Made by a program: the position numbers and the translations under genes. A stretch of DNA of 29,860 nucleotides from JBEHYA01 sp048498415 (GTDB taxonomy: Bacteria > Pseudomonadota > Alphaproteobacteria > UBA9219 > RGZA01): assembly GCA_048498415.1 (NCBI GenBank), contig JBEHYA010000014.1, forward strand, positions 1 through 29,860, given 5' to 3'. Shown here piece after piece: positions 16,091 to 23,932 of this stretch (within the stretch, counting starts at the first letter, position 1; each line of letters starts with the position of its first letter). The notes below the pieces were generated by a model that was not told the DNA's origin, searched no databases, and saw only the letters and a list, made by a program, of their open reading frames with translations.

Positions 16091-16489
16091 TTAGAATACG
16101 CGGCACACCACTTCGCCGCCCACATGGGCTGCGCGGGCTTCGTTATCCGACATCACACCCTGCGGCGTGGAGAGAACCGAAATGCCAAGGCCGTTATAAA
16201 CACGCGGCAGATCCTTGATGCGCGCATAGACGCGGCGGCCCGGCGTGGAGACGCGGTCAATGCGGCGGATGGCGGCTTCGCCTTCATGGTACTTGAGTTC
16301 AATGATGAGCGTCTGGCGGCCCGGGCCACGGTCTTCTTCCGAATAACCACGGATGTAGCCTTCGCGGGTCAGCACATCGAGCACGCGCTTGCGGAACACG
16401 GACGCCGGGCTTTCCACCTTGGAAAGCTTGGCCATCTGCCCGTTGCGGATGCGGGTGAGCATGTCGCCGATTGGATCAGTCATGGACAT
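16091..16489 (-). CDS. rpsH: 30S ribosomal protein S8
   Basis: Central-domain 16S rRNA-binding protein; in enterobacteria it also represses its own operon by binding near rplE. 132 residues. ATG 16487-16489 was preferred over an ATG two codons later because GGAG lies 8 nt upstream of the first. Family motifs: MTDPIGDMLTRIRNGQ and the C-terminal GLGISVLSTPQGVMSD. Whether the S8 autoregulatory RNA exists here was not determined. Confidence 0.98.
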   Translation of the reverse strand: MSMTDPIGDMLTRIRNGQMAKLSKVESPASVFRKRVLDVLTREGYIRGYSEEDRGPGRQTLIIELKYHEGEAAIRRIDRVSTPGRRVYARIKDLPRVYNGLGISVLSTPQGVMSDNEARAAHVGGEVVCRVF

Positions 16490-16507
16490 ATCGATAACTC
16501 CTATCTC

Positions 16508-16813
16508 TTACCAGCTGGACTTGACGCAACCCGGGATGTGGCCCTGCGAGGCCAGATCGCGGAATTTAATGCGGCACAGCTTGAATTTGCGGTAGTAAGC
16601 GCGCGGACGGCCCGTAAGCTCGCAACGGTTGTGGATGCGCGTGCGGCTGGAATTGCGCGGCATCTGGGCGAGCTTAAGGGTCGCGGCGAAACGTTCTTCG
16701 ATCGAGAGCGTGCGGTTCTTGATGATCGCCTTCAGGGCGGCACGCTTCTTCGCGGCGCTCTTGCTCATGCGCTCGCGCTTCATGTTGCGTTGAATGCTAC
16801 TGGTTTTGGCCAT
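16508..16813 (-). CDS. rpsN: 30S ribosomal protein S14, zinc-free form
   Basis: Small-subunit head protein. 101 residues, the long form without the CxxC zinc pairs, ending in the conserved LCRIKFRDLASQGHIPGCVK stretch and SSW. The NRCELTGRPRAYYRKF motif is present. It follows rplE by 16 bp. Confidence 0.98.
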   Translation of the reverse strand: MAKTSSIQRNMKRERMSKSAAKKRAALKAIIKNRTLSIEERFAATLKLAQMPRNSSRTRIHNRCELTGRPRAYYRKFKLCRIKFRDLASQGHIPGCVKSSW

Positions 16814-16829
16814 TCGTCAAAACTCCCGG

Positions 16830-17444
16830 TTATTTCATAAAGGGCATGGAGAAAGCCTCGAGGAGCGCCCGCGCTTCCTCGTCGGTCTTGGCGGTCGTCA
16901 CAAACACAATGTCCATGCCGCGGATTTCGCCGATACGGTCGTAGTTCACTTCCGGAAACACCAGCTGTTCCTTGAGGCCCATGGCGTAGTTGCCGTTGCC
17001 ATCGAAGCTGCGGGTGGGAATACCACGGAAGTCGCGCACGCGCGGCAGGGTGATATTCACGAAGCGATCCATGAATTCATACATGTGGGCGCGGCGTAAG
17101 GTCACTTTGCAACCAATCGCCAGGCCTTCACGGGTTTTAAACGTCGAGATCGCCTTGCGGGCGCGGGTCACAACCGGGCGCTGGCCGGCAATGATGGCCA
17201 GTTCTTCGGCCGCCTGCTGCACCTTCTTGTTGTCGTTGACGGCTTCGCCAACACCCATGTTGATGACGATCTTTTCCAGACGCGGGGCCTGCATGATGTT
17301 CGTGTAACCGAACTTTTCCATCAGCGCCGGGCGCACGGTTTTCTCGTAGAAATCCTGCAGGCGGGTTTTGCCTTCGGGCTTCTTCTGCTGGGCAACCGTG
17401 GGGGCGGCTTGCACGGCGTTTTTGGTGTTCTTTTCCTTGCTCAT
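16830..17444 (-). CDS. rplE: 50S ribosomal protein L5
   Basis: 5S rRNA-binding protein of the central protuberance. 204 residues, including an N-terminal polar extension of about 25 residues before the usual core start RLQDFYEKTVRPALMEKFGY. The C-terminal MDIVFVTTAKTDEEARALL is typical. ATG 17442-17444 has AGGTGA just upstream. It follows rplX by 10 bp. Confidence 0.98.
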   Translation of the reverse strand: MSKEKNTKNAVQAAPTVAQQKKPEGKTRLQDFYEKTVRPALMEKFGYTNIMQAPRLEKIVINMGVGEAVNDNKKVQQAAEELAIIAGQRPVVTRARKAISTFKTREGLAIGCKVTLRRAHMYEFMDRFVNITLPRVRDFRGIPTRSFDGNGNYAMGLKEQLVFPEVNYDRIGEIRGMDIVFVTTAKTDEEARALLEAFSMPFMK

Positions 17445-17454
17445 TGCTTCACCT

Positions 17455-17772
17455 TTATGCGCGGCGGATTTCTTCGCCCGTGCGCTTCGACACGAGAGAG
17501 GTTTCGCCGTTCTTCATCGTCTTGGTCTTCACGCGGGTCGCCTTGCCGTCTTTGGGATCGACATGGGCCACGTTGGAAATATGGATCGAACGCTCGGACT
17601 TCTTGAGGCCGCCGGCATCGCGCGCATTGGCGCGCTGGTGGCGCGTCACAACGTTCACGCCGGCCACAACCACGCGGTTATCCTTGGAATCCACGGTGAG
17701 CACTTCGCCGACTTTGCCGCGGTCGCGGCCGGTGAGCACGATCACCTTATCGTTTTTCTTGATCTGAGCCAT
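17455..17772 (-). CDS. rplX: 50S ribosomal protein L24
   Basis: Early assembly protein of the large subunit. 105 residues with the KOW motif in VIVLTGRDRGKVGEVLTV near the N-terminus. Its ATG shares one base with the rplN stop (TAATG), suggesting translational coupling. Confidence 0.98.
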   Translation of the reverse strand: MAQIKKNDKVIVLTGRDRGKVGEVLTVDSKDNRVVVAGVNVVTRHQRANARDAGGLKKSERSIHISNVAHVDPKDGKATRVKTKTMKNGETSLVSKRTGEEIRRA

Positions 17773-18140
17773 TACAGCACCTCTCCGGCGAGCGAAATAA
17801 TCTTCATGAAGCCCTTGGCGCGCAGTTCACGCACGACGGGGCCAAAAATACGCGTGCCGATCGGCTCGCCTTCCTTGTTGATGAGGACGGCGGCGTTGCG
17901 GTCGAAGCGGATGATGCTGCCATCGTCGCGCTTTAAATCTTTTTTGATGCGCACGATCACGGCCTTGTGCACATCGCCCTTCTTCACCTTGCCGCGGGGA
18001 ATGGCGTCTTTGATGGAGACGACGATGATATCGCCGACGCTGGCCACCTTGCGCTTGGAGCCGCCCAGGACCTTGATGCACTGCACCAGCTTGGCGCCGC
18101 TGTTATCCGCGACATCGAGGGTTGTTTCTTGTTGAATCAT
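17772..18140 (-). CDS. rplN: 50S ribosomal protein L14
   Basis: Large-subunit interface protein. 122 residues, the exact family length, starting MIQQETTLDVADNSGAK and ending in the conserved RELRAKGFMKIISLAGEVL. It is 27 bp after rpsQ. Confidence 0.99.
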   Translation of the reverse strand: MIQQETTLDVADNSGAKLVQCIKVLGGSKRKVASVGDIIVVSIKDAIPRGKVKKGDVHKAVIVRIKKDLKRDDGSIIRFDRNAAVLINKEGEPIGTRIFGPVVRELRAKGFMKIISLAGEVL

Positions 18141-18167
18141 GATCGTCTTCCTTATTTCAAACTCGTC

Positions 18168-18482
18168 TTATTTCGCAGCGGCCTTTTTCTTCGGCGCGGC
18201 GGCTTTTGCAGCTTTCGGCGCTTCAACTTTGATGGCCGGCTTGTTGGTCTGGCCTTCTTCCATCAGCATCCAGCTTTTACGCTTGGAGAGCGGGCGGCAT
18301 TCGATGATGCTCACCACATCGCCGACGCTGGCCTTTTCGTTTTCATCGTGCGTGAGGTACTTCTTCGAGCGCTTCACGAACTTTTTATAAACCGGGTGCA
18401 TGACGCGGCGTTCAACCAGGACCGTGATGGTCTTCTGGGCTTTGTCGCTCACTACCACACCTTGTAAAATTCTGCGGGGCAT
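18168..18482 (-). CDS. rpsQ: 30S ribosomal protein S17 with Ala/Lys tail
   Basis: 16S rRNA-binding OB-fold protein. The core MPRRILQGVVVSDKAQKT to about residue 80 is standard. A tail of about 22 residues rich in Ala, Lys and Pro (ending APKKKAAAK) brings it to 104, against about 80-85 in most bacteria. Similar tails occur on L22, L29 and L4 in this cluster. Confidence 0.97.
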   Translation of the reverse strand: MPRRILQGVVVSDKAQKTITVLVERRVMHPVYKKFVKRSKKYLTHDENEKASVGDVVSIIECRPLSKRKSWMLMEEGQTNKPAIKVEAPKAAKAAAPKKKAAAK

Positions 18483-18499
18483 CTTTCGTCTCCTAATCC

Positions 18500-18742
18500 T
18501 TATGCCGCTTTGGTCTTTTTAGCGGCCGGCTTCTTGGCGTTTACGCCTTTGGCCTTCTGGTTCAAAATGGTCAGCACCTGCGCGATCTCGCGCTTGACGT
18601 GGCCCTGGCGCGCCGGATTGGCGAGCTGGCCCGTGGACTTCTGGACGCGCAGGTTGAATTGTTCTTTGCGTAAGTCCGAGAGCTGAGCCTTCAGCTCGTC
18701 CGGCGTCTTGGCGTTTAAATCTTTGGCTTTGGTCAAAGGCAT
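18500..18742 (-). CDS. rpmC: 50S ribosomal protein L29 with Ala/Lys tail
   Basis: Small two-helix protein at the tunnel exit next to L23. The core (DELKAQLSDLRKEQFNLRVQ and RREIAQVLT-like VKREIAQVLTIL) covers about 65 residues. A basic tail ending KKPAAKKTKAA makes 80. It follows rplP by 11 bp. Confidence 0.97.
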   Translation of the reverse strand: MPLTKAKDLNAKTPDELKAQLSDLRKEQFNLRVQKSTGQLANPARQGHVKREIAQVLTILNQKAKGVNAKKPAAKKTKAA

Positions 18743-18753
18743 TTCAGTCTCCG

Positions 18754-19167
18754 TTACGCGGCGTTACGCGCGACAAGCTTGGTTTTGACGGGCAATTTTG
18801 CAGCCGCCAGCGTGAACGCTTCCTGCGCAATCTGCAGGCTCACGCCATCGATTTCGAACATGATGCGACCGGGATGCACGCGCACCACCCAGAATTCGGG
18901 CGCGCCTTTACCGGAACCCATGCGGACTTCCGCGGGCTTACGGGATACGGGCACATCCGGGAAAATACGGATCCAGATACGGCCCTGGCGCTTCATGTGG
19001 CGGGCGATCGCGCGGCGGGCCGCTTCGATCTGGCGCGCGGTGACGCGTTCCGGTTCCAGCGCCTTGAGGCCGAAGGAGCCGAACGCCAGCGTGGCACCGC
19101 CCTTGGCGGCGCCATGGATGCGGCCCTTATGGGCTTTGCGGTATTTGGTTTTCTTTGGTTGCAACAT
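18754..19167 (-). CDS. rplP: 50S ribosomal protein L16
   Basis: Large-subunit protein near the A-site tRNA. 137 residues, normal length, starting MLQPKKTKYRKAHKGR. It contains the conserved GSGKGAPEFWVVRVHPGRIM segment. It is 29 bp after rpsC. Confidence 0.99.
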   Translation of the reverse strand: MLQPKKTKYRKAHKGRIHGAAKGGATLAFGSFGLKALEPERVTARQIEAARRAIARHMKRQGRIWIRIFPDVPVSRKPAEVRMGSGKGAPEFWVVRVHPGRIMFEIDGVSLQIAQEAFTLAAAKLPVKTKLVARNAA

Positions 19168-19196
19168 GGTCGTTGTTCCTGATTACAAATCCTAAA

Positions 19197-19877
19197 TTAC
19201 GTACGCTGCGGCGCGCCTTCGGTCTGGCGCTTTTCAACGGCGAACGGGTCATGGTCGAGGATTTCACCTTTGAAGATCCAGACCTTGACACCGCAGGTGC
19301 CGTAGGTGGTGAACGCAGTCGCCGTGCCGTAATCCACATCTGCACGTAAGGTGTGCAGGGGCACGCGGCCTTCGCGGTACCATTCGAGACGCGCGATTTC
19401 CGCGCCGCCCAGACGGCCGCCGCAATTGATACGAATGCCGAGCGCACCGAGACGCATGGCGGACTGCACCGCACGCTTCATGGCGCGGCGGAACGCAATG
19501 CGGCGTTCCAGCTGCTGGGCAATGTTTTCAGCGACCAGACGCGCATCCAATTCCGGCTTGCGGATTTCGATGATGTTCAAAGCCACTTCCGAGCTGGTCA
19601 TCTTGGCGATGTCCGAGCGCAGCTTTTCAATATCCGCACCCTTCTTGCCGATCACGACGCCGGGACGGGCGGAGTGAATGGTGATGCGCGCCTTCTTGGC
19701 CGGACGCTCGACGATCACGCGGGCAACGCCGGCGGCTTCAAGCTTCTCTTCCAGGTATTCGCGGATCTTGATGTCTTCGTGCAGCAGGCTGCCGTATTCT
19801 TTACCGGCAAACCAGCGGCTATCCGAGGTACGGATAATGCCAAGACGAAGACCGACGGGATTAACTTTCTGACCCAT
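19197..19877 (-). CDS. rpsC: 30S ribosomal protein S3
   Basis: Small-subunit protein at the mRNA entry channel. 226 residues, starting MGQKVNPVGLRLGI. The KH domain is visible as PGVVIGKKGADIEKL, and the C-terminal domain as GIRINCGGRLGGAEIAR. Only 2 bp separate it from the rplV stop. Confidence 0.99.
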   Translation of the reverse strand: MGQKVNPVGLRLGIIRTSDSRWFAGKEYGSLLHEDIKIREYLEEKLEAAGVARVIVERPAKKARITIHSARPGVVIGKKGADIEKLRSDIAKMTSSEVALNIIEIRKPELDARLVAENIAQQLERRIAFRRAMKRAVQSAMRLGALGIRINCGGRLGGAEIARLEWYREGRVPLHTLRADVDYGTATAFTTYGTCGVKVWIFKGEILDHDPFAVEKRQTEGAPQRT

Positions 19878-19879
19878 AA

Positions 19880-20368
19880 TTACGCTTCCTTCTTTGCTTT
19901 CGGCTTAGCCGAAGATGATTTGCGAGCTTTAGCGGCTTCAGCCTTGGCGGCCAGTTTCTTGACCGTCTTGGCTTTGTGCTTGCCCTTCACGGGCGCCTGA
20001 TCCATTTCACGCACAACGATGCGGAGATTGCTGAACGGCTTTTGAATGCCGGCCGAACGGCCGCGGCCGCGGGTGTGGAAACGCTTCATGACCAGCGCGC
20101 GGCCCACGGTGGCCTGCACGACATAGAGACGATCCACATCCAGCTGATGATTGTTTTCGGCGTTCGCCACGGCGGATTGCAGCGTCTTTTTGACGTGCTG
20201 CGCCACGCGGTGATCATCGAACGTCAAAGCGGTGATGGCATCCGCGGCTTTACGGTTGCGGATGAGTTCCGCCACCAGATTGAGCTTGTAGGGTGACGTG
20301 CGGATGGAACGGGCGATTGCGATCGCTTCGTTATCTGCCACTTTGCGGGGATTAGCTGCCTTGCCCAT
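19880..20368 (-). CDS. rplV: 50S ribosomal protein L22 with long basic tail
   Basis: Large-subunit protein whose beta hairpin lines the exit tunnel. The core ends near residue 120; the loop region MKRFHTRGRGRSAGIQKPFS, with its flanking strands, is intact. About 40 further residues are almost all Lys, Ala, Ser and Glu, giving 162 residues against 110-127 in most bacteria. The tail is likely disordered and near the tunnel exit. Confidence 0.97.
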   Translation of the reverse strand: MGKAANPRKVADNEAIAIARSIRTSPYKLNLVAELIRNRKAADAITALTFDDHRVAQHVKKTLQSAVANAENNHQLDVDRLYVVQATVGRALVMKRFHTRGRGRSAGIQKPFSNLRIVVREMDQAPVKGKHKAKTVKKLAAKAEAAKARKSSSAKPKAKKEA

Positions 20369-20387
20369 TTTCTTTATCCTTCAATCC

Positions 20388-20675
20388 TTACTTGGCGCCG
20401 GCTTCGACTTTTTTGTCGGTGCCGCCATGCGCGACGAAGATGCGGGTCGGCGCAAATTCACCGAACTTATGACCGATCATGTGCTCGGTGACCGCCACCG
20501 GCAGAAACTTGTGGCCGTTGTACACGCCAAACGTCAGGCCGACGAACTGCGGCAGGATCGTCGAGCGGCGCGACCAGATCTTGATGATTTCATGACGACC
20601 CGACGCCTTGGCCTTGTCTGCCTTCTTGAGCAGATAACCATCAACGAACGGACCTTTCCAAACTGAACGAGCCAT
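20388..20675 (-). CDS. rpsS: 30S ribosomal protein S19
   Basis: Small-subunit head protein next to S13. 95 residues starting MARSVWKGPFVDGYLLKKAD. The RRSTILPQFVGLTFGVYNG and MIGHKFGEFAPTR motifs are standard. It is 12 bp after rplB. Confidence 0.99.
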   Translation of the reverse strand: MARSVWKGPFVDGYLLKKADKAKASGRHEIIKIWSRRSTILPQFVGLTFGVYNGHKFLPVAVTEHMIGHKFGEFAPTRIFVAHGGTDKKVEAGAK

Positions 20676-20687
20676 ATCTAAAACTCC

Positions 20688-21524
20688 TTACGAACCTTTA
20701 CGCTTCTTGCGACGCTGCAGGATCAAGCTATTGGTGCGCTTGTTCTTGCGGGTCTTGTTACCCTTGGTGCCCTTACCCCACGGCGTGACCGGATGACGGC
20801 CACCCGAGGTGCGGCCTTCACCACCACCATGCGGGTGATCAATCGGGTTCATGGCAACGCCGCGCACATGGGGGCGCATGCCCATCCAGCGCTTGCGGCC
20901 CGCTTTACCCAGCGACACGTTGCTGTGATCGGGATTGCTCACCGCGCCGACGGTCGCCATGCAATCTTCCGGCACCAGGCGGGTTTCGCCCGACGCCAGT
21001 TTGATCTGGGCCTTGCCGTTGTCGCGGCCAACATACTGCGCGTAGCCGCCGGCGGAACGCGCCAGCTGGCCGCCCTTACCGGGGCGCATTTCAATGTTGT
21101 GGATGATGGTGCCGACCGGCATGTTCTTGAGCGGCATAGCGTTGCCCGGCTTCACGTCAACGCGCTGACCGGCGACAACGGTGTCGCCCGCTTTAATACG
21201 CTGCGGCGCGAGAATGTAGGACTGGCGGCCATCGGTATAGGTGATGAGCGCGAGGAACGCGGTGCGGTTGGGATCGTATTCCAGACGTTCGACCTTGGCG
21301 CTCACATCCATGATCTGGCGCTTGAAATCGACTTTGCGGTACAGGCGCTTGTGACCACCACCCATGTGATGGCTGGTGATGCGGCCCTTGTTGTTGCGGC
21401 CACCGGTGGACTGCAGGCCTTCGGTCAGTTTCTTGACCGGCTTGCCTTTGTGCAGTTCGGAACGGTCGACCAGAACCAGCTGGCGGGTACCGGGGGTAAC
21501 GGGATTAAAATTCTTTAAAGCCAT
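20688..21524 (-). CDS. rplB: 50S ribosomal protein L2
   Basis: Core 23S rRNA-binding protein required for peptidyl transfer and subunit joining. 278 residues. The conserved HPHGGGEGRTSGGRHPVTPW segment near the C-terminus includes the His implicated in activity. It lies 14 bp after rplW. Confidence 0.99.
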   Translation of the reverse strand: MALKNFNPVTPGTRQLVLVDRSELHKGKPVKKLTEGLQSTGGRNNKGRITSHHMGGGHKRLYRKVDFKRQIMDVSAKVERLEYDPNRTAFLALITYTDGRQSYILAPQRIKAGDTVVAGQRVDVKPGNAMPLKNMPVGTIIHNIEMRPGKGGQLARSAGGYAQYVGRDNGKAQIKLASGETRLVPEDCMATVGAVSNPDHSNVSLGKAGRKRWMGMRPHVRGVAMNPIDHPHGGGEGRTSGGRHPVTPWGKGTKGNKTRKNKRTNSLILQRRKKRKGS

Positions 21525-21538
21525 GTTCTAAACTCCTC

Positions 21539-21868
21539 TTACAGCCCCGCGCCCACATCGATGCTCTGGCCTTCGGCCAAAGTGACGTAAGCGATTTTGA
21601 CGTCGGGACGAAGGCCGACGCGGCCGCGGAAAGCCTTGGTCTTGCCCTTGCGCACTTGCGTGTTCACGGCAACGACCTTGACCTTGAAAAGATTCTGCAC
21701 CGCCGCGCGGATTTCATCCTTGCTGGCGCCCAGCTGAACCTGGAAGGCGACCTGATTGTGGGCGGAGACCTGCGTGGCTTTTTCCGTGATCATCGGGCGG
21801 ATGATCGCGTTGTAATCGGCCGCGCGCGGTGCCTGCGCTTCCTGTGTTTTTTTCTTTGCAGCGGTCAT
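21539..21868 (-). CDS. rplW: 50S ribosomal protein L23
   Basis: Tunnel-exit protein that docks trigger factor and SRP. 109 residues with IRPMITEKATQ near the N-terminus and VNTQVRKGKTKAFRGRVG in the centre. The ATG overlaps the rplD stop by 4 nt (ATGA), pointing to translational coupling. Confidence 0.98.
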   Translation of the reverse strand: MTAAKKKTQEAQAPRAADYNAIIRPMITEKATQVSAHNQVAFQVQLGASKDEIRAAVQNLFKVKVVAVNTQVRKGKTKAFRGRVGLRPDVKIAYVTLAEGQSIDVGAGL

Positions 21869-22563
21869 TTGCTGGCTTCCTTCTTGGTGGCCTTGGCTTT
21901 GGGCGCAGCTTTCGCAGCGGCCTTCGGCTTGGCGTTATCGTTCTTCAAACGGTTGCTAAGCTGTTCAACCGCATTGGTGGTGAGCACCAGCGTGTCGCGG
22001 TTGATGATGTCGTAGACATTCGCGCCATGCTCCGGCAGCACATCGGTGTATTTGAGGTTGCGGATGGAGAGCGCGAAGTTTTCATCGATGTTGGCGCCAT
22101 CGATGAACAGGATCGACTGGCCCAGGCCCATCGCCTTGATGGAAGCTGCAACCGTCTTGGTCTTCACGGCGGCCTGCTTGACGTTATCAACGATGATCAG
22201 CTTGCCTTCGGCCTGTTTGGCCGACAATGCGCAACGCAACGCTTCGGCACGCACTTTCTTCGGCATGTCGTAGCCATGATCGCGCACAACGGGGCCGAAA
22301 ATCACGGCGCCTTTGCGGAACTGCGGCGAACGCAGCGAACCCTGACGGGCGCGGCCGGTGCCCTTCTGGGCCCAGGGCTTGGCGGTGGTGCCGGAGATTT
22401 CCGAAATGGTCTTGGCTTTGTGGTTGCCCGAACGGCGCTTGGCGAGCTGCCAATGCACCGCGCGCGCGAGCAGGTCCGGGCGCAGTTCAACGCCGAACAC
22501 GTCATCGGCGAGTTCGATCTCGCTTACCACTTTGTTCTGGAGGTTTTTGACGGAAGCTTTCAT
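21865..22563 (-). CDS. rplD: 50S ribosomal protein L4 with Ala/Lys tail
   Basis: Tunnel-lining protein; in gammaproteobacteria it also represses the S10 operon through its leader. 232 residues: the core carries WAQKGTGRARQGSLRSPQFR (the tunnel loop), and about 25 residues of Lys/Ala/Pro tail follow. It is 11 bp after rplC. Whether L4 regulates this operon is unknown, but the rpsJ leader has structure that could be tested. Confidence 0.98.
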   Translation of the reverse strand: MKASVKNLQNKVVSEIELADDVFGVELRPDLLARAVHWQLAKRRSGNHKAKTISEISGTTAKPWAQKGTGRARQGSLRSPQFRKGAVIFGPVVRDHGYDMPKKVRAEALRCALSAKQAEGKLIIVDNVKQAAVKTKTVAASIKAMGLGQSILFIDGANIDENFALSIRNLKYTDVLPEHGANVYDIINRDTLVLTTNAVEQLSNRLKNDNAKPKAAAKAAPKAKATKKEASK

Positions 22564-22574
22564 GGCCTTAATCC

Positions 22575-23321
22575 TTATGCCTTGGTTTCTTCAGCGGCGG
22601 GCGCTTCAGCAGCCGGTGCTTCCGCCTTGGCGGCGTTGGCAGCTTGCTTGAGCGAAGCCGGGAACGGCGCTTCCTTGGGAAGCTTGCGCTTGACGGCATC
22701 GCGCACCATCACGTAGTTGCCATCGCAACCCGGCACGGCGCCCTTTACAAAAATGAGACCCTGTTCGGCATCGACCTGCACAACCGTGAGGTTGGGCATG
22801 GTGCAGCGAACATCACCCATGTGACCCGCCATCTTCTTGCCTTTGAATACGCGGCCGGGATCCTGACGCTGACCGGTCGAACCGTGCGAGCGGTGCGAGA
22901 CCGACACGCCGTGCGAGGCGGGCAGACCGCCGAAATTGTGACGCTTCATAACGCCCTGGTAGCCTTTACCGATCGTGGTGCCGGTGACATCGACAAACTG
23001 GCCGGCGACAAAATGCGCGGCGGACAGTTCAGCACCGAGATCCAGCATGGCATCGGGAGTGATGCGGAATTCAACGAGCTTGCGCTTGGCTTCCACTTTG
23101 GCTTTCGCAAAGTGGCCGCGCGCGGCTTTGCCAACGTTCTTCGACTTCGGCGCGCCGTAGCCGAGCTGAATGGCGGTATAGCCGTTCTTTTCAGCGGTGC
23201 GCTGGGCAACGACCTGATTGCCTTCCATTTTCAAAACGGTGACGGGGACGTGACGGCCTTCGGCATCGAAGATCTTCGTCATGCCAACTTTTTCTGCAAT
23301 TAAACCGGTACGGGTACGCAT
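22575..23321 (-). CDS. rplC: 50S ribosomal protein L3
   Basis: Early assembly protein reaching the peptidyl-transferase centre. 248 residues from ATG 23319-23321 (MRTRTGLIAEKVGMTKIF). GGAG lies 6 nt upstream of this codon; an ATG four codons earlier overlaps the rpsJ stop by one base but has worse spacing and extends beyond the family N-terminus. The conserved HGVSVSHRSHGSTGQRQDPG segment is complete. The C-terminus is an Ala/Glu-rich acidic tail of about 20 residues. Confidence 0.97.
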   Translation of the reverse strand: MRTRTGLIAEKVGMTKIFDAEGRHVPVTVLKMEGNQVVAQRTAEKNGYTAIQLGYGAPKSKNVGKAARGHFAKAKVEAKRKLVEFRITPDAMLDLGAELSAAHFVAGQFVDVTGTTIGKGYQGVMKRHNFGGLPASHGVSVSHRSHGSTGQRQDPGRVFKGKKMAGHMGDVRCTMPNLTVVQVDAEQGLIFVKGAVPGCDGNYVMVRDAVKRKLPKEAPFPASLKQAANAAKAEAPAAEAPAAEETKA

Positions 23322-23332
23322 GTCTTGCTCCA

Positions 23333-23647
23333 TCAGCCCTGCAGCTTGATCTCGACATCCACGCCGGCGGCGAGGTCGAGCTTCATGAGCGCATCAATGG
23401 TTTGCGGGGTCGCTTCCAGGATATCCAGCAGGCGCTTGTGCGTGCGGATTTCAAACTGGTCGCGGGATTTTTTGTCGATGTGCGGACCGCGGTTGACGGT
23501 GAAACGCTCCAGGCGCGTCGGCAGCGGGATCGGCCCGCGCACATTCGCGCCCGTACGTTTGGCGGTGTTGACAATTTCGCTCACCGACGTGTCCAGCACG
23601 CGGTGGTCGAACGCCTTGAGGCGAATTCTGATTACCTGAGCATCCAT
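23333..23647 (-). CDS. rpsJ: 30S ribosomal protein S10
   Basis: Small-subunit head protein, also the NusE partner of NusB in antitermination. 104 residues, normal length, with the RIRLKAFDHRVLD start and the RGPIPLPTRLERFTVNRGPH-type loop (GPIPLPT). First gene of the S10 operon, preceded by its own promoter and a leader of about 160 nt. SD AAGGG lies 9 nt before ATG 23645-23647. Confidence 0.98.
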   Translation of the reverse strand: MDAQVIRIRLKAFDHRVLDTSVSEIVNTAKRTGANVRGPIPLPTRLERFTVNRGPHIDKKSRDQFEIRTHKRLLDILEATPQTIDALMKLDLAAGVDVEIKLQG

Positions 23648-23648
23648 G

Positions 23649-23775
23649 ATGCGAAACCCTTATGTTTGCTGCCCCGCTTCATTGGCGTTTCGCATTTTAA
23701 CGTTGCGTTTACGGCCAAATCGGCAAAACAGTTTTACGCTTGACGGACTTTCCGGCAAGCCGGGAGTTCTCCGTC
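23649..23775 (-). promoter_or_regulatory. Structured leader of the S10 operon
   Basis: Two structures are visible in the rpsJ leader. The first pairs 23742-23747 with 23770-23775 (GACGGA/TCCGTC) around an inner perfect hairpin, 23752-23756 with 23759-23763. The second pairs 23649-23657 with 23687-23695 (9 bp, 29-nt loop), and its inner arm abuts the AAGGG Shine-Dalgarno of rpsJ, so folding could limit ribosome access. Neither is followed by a T-run. Regulation by a ribosomal protein is an inference by analogy to E. coli. Confidence 0.5.
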
Positions 23776-23815
23776 ATAGATTTTGTGTCATCCGCTTTTA
23801 ACGAAATTCACAACC

Positions 23816-23844
23816 CTTATAAGCCAACCCATTTAATTTCCCAA
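23816..23844 (-). promoter_or_regulatory. Sigma70-type promoter of the S10 operon
   Basis: TTGGGA (23839-23844) and TATAAG (23816-23821) are separated by 17 bp on the minus strand, between the tuf hairpin and rpsJ. An A/T-rich stretch lies between and upstream. The predicted start near 23809 gives a leader of about 160 nt. Confidence 0.6.
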
Positions 23845-23891
23845 CTCTTTTTTCCGCCCCCGGATAGAGGCCAAAAAGCTGAGGAAAGGCA

Positions 23892-23920
23892 GGAGGCCGG
23901 CGGCTTATAAGCCGGCCTCC
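23892..23920 (-). terminator. Hairpin downstream of tuf, likely end of str operon
   Basis: A 10-bp perfect GC-rich stem, 23892-23901 with 23911-23920, and a 9-nt loop sits 12 bp after the tuf stop. On the minus strand it is followed by TGCCTTTCCTCAGCTTTTT, a pyrimidine-rich but imperfect tract. Position and strength suggest a terminator or partial attenuator before the S10 promoter. Confidence 0.65.
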
Positions 23921-23932
23921 CGTTAACCTTTC

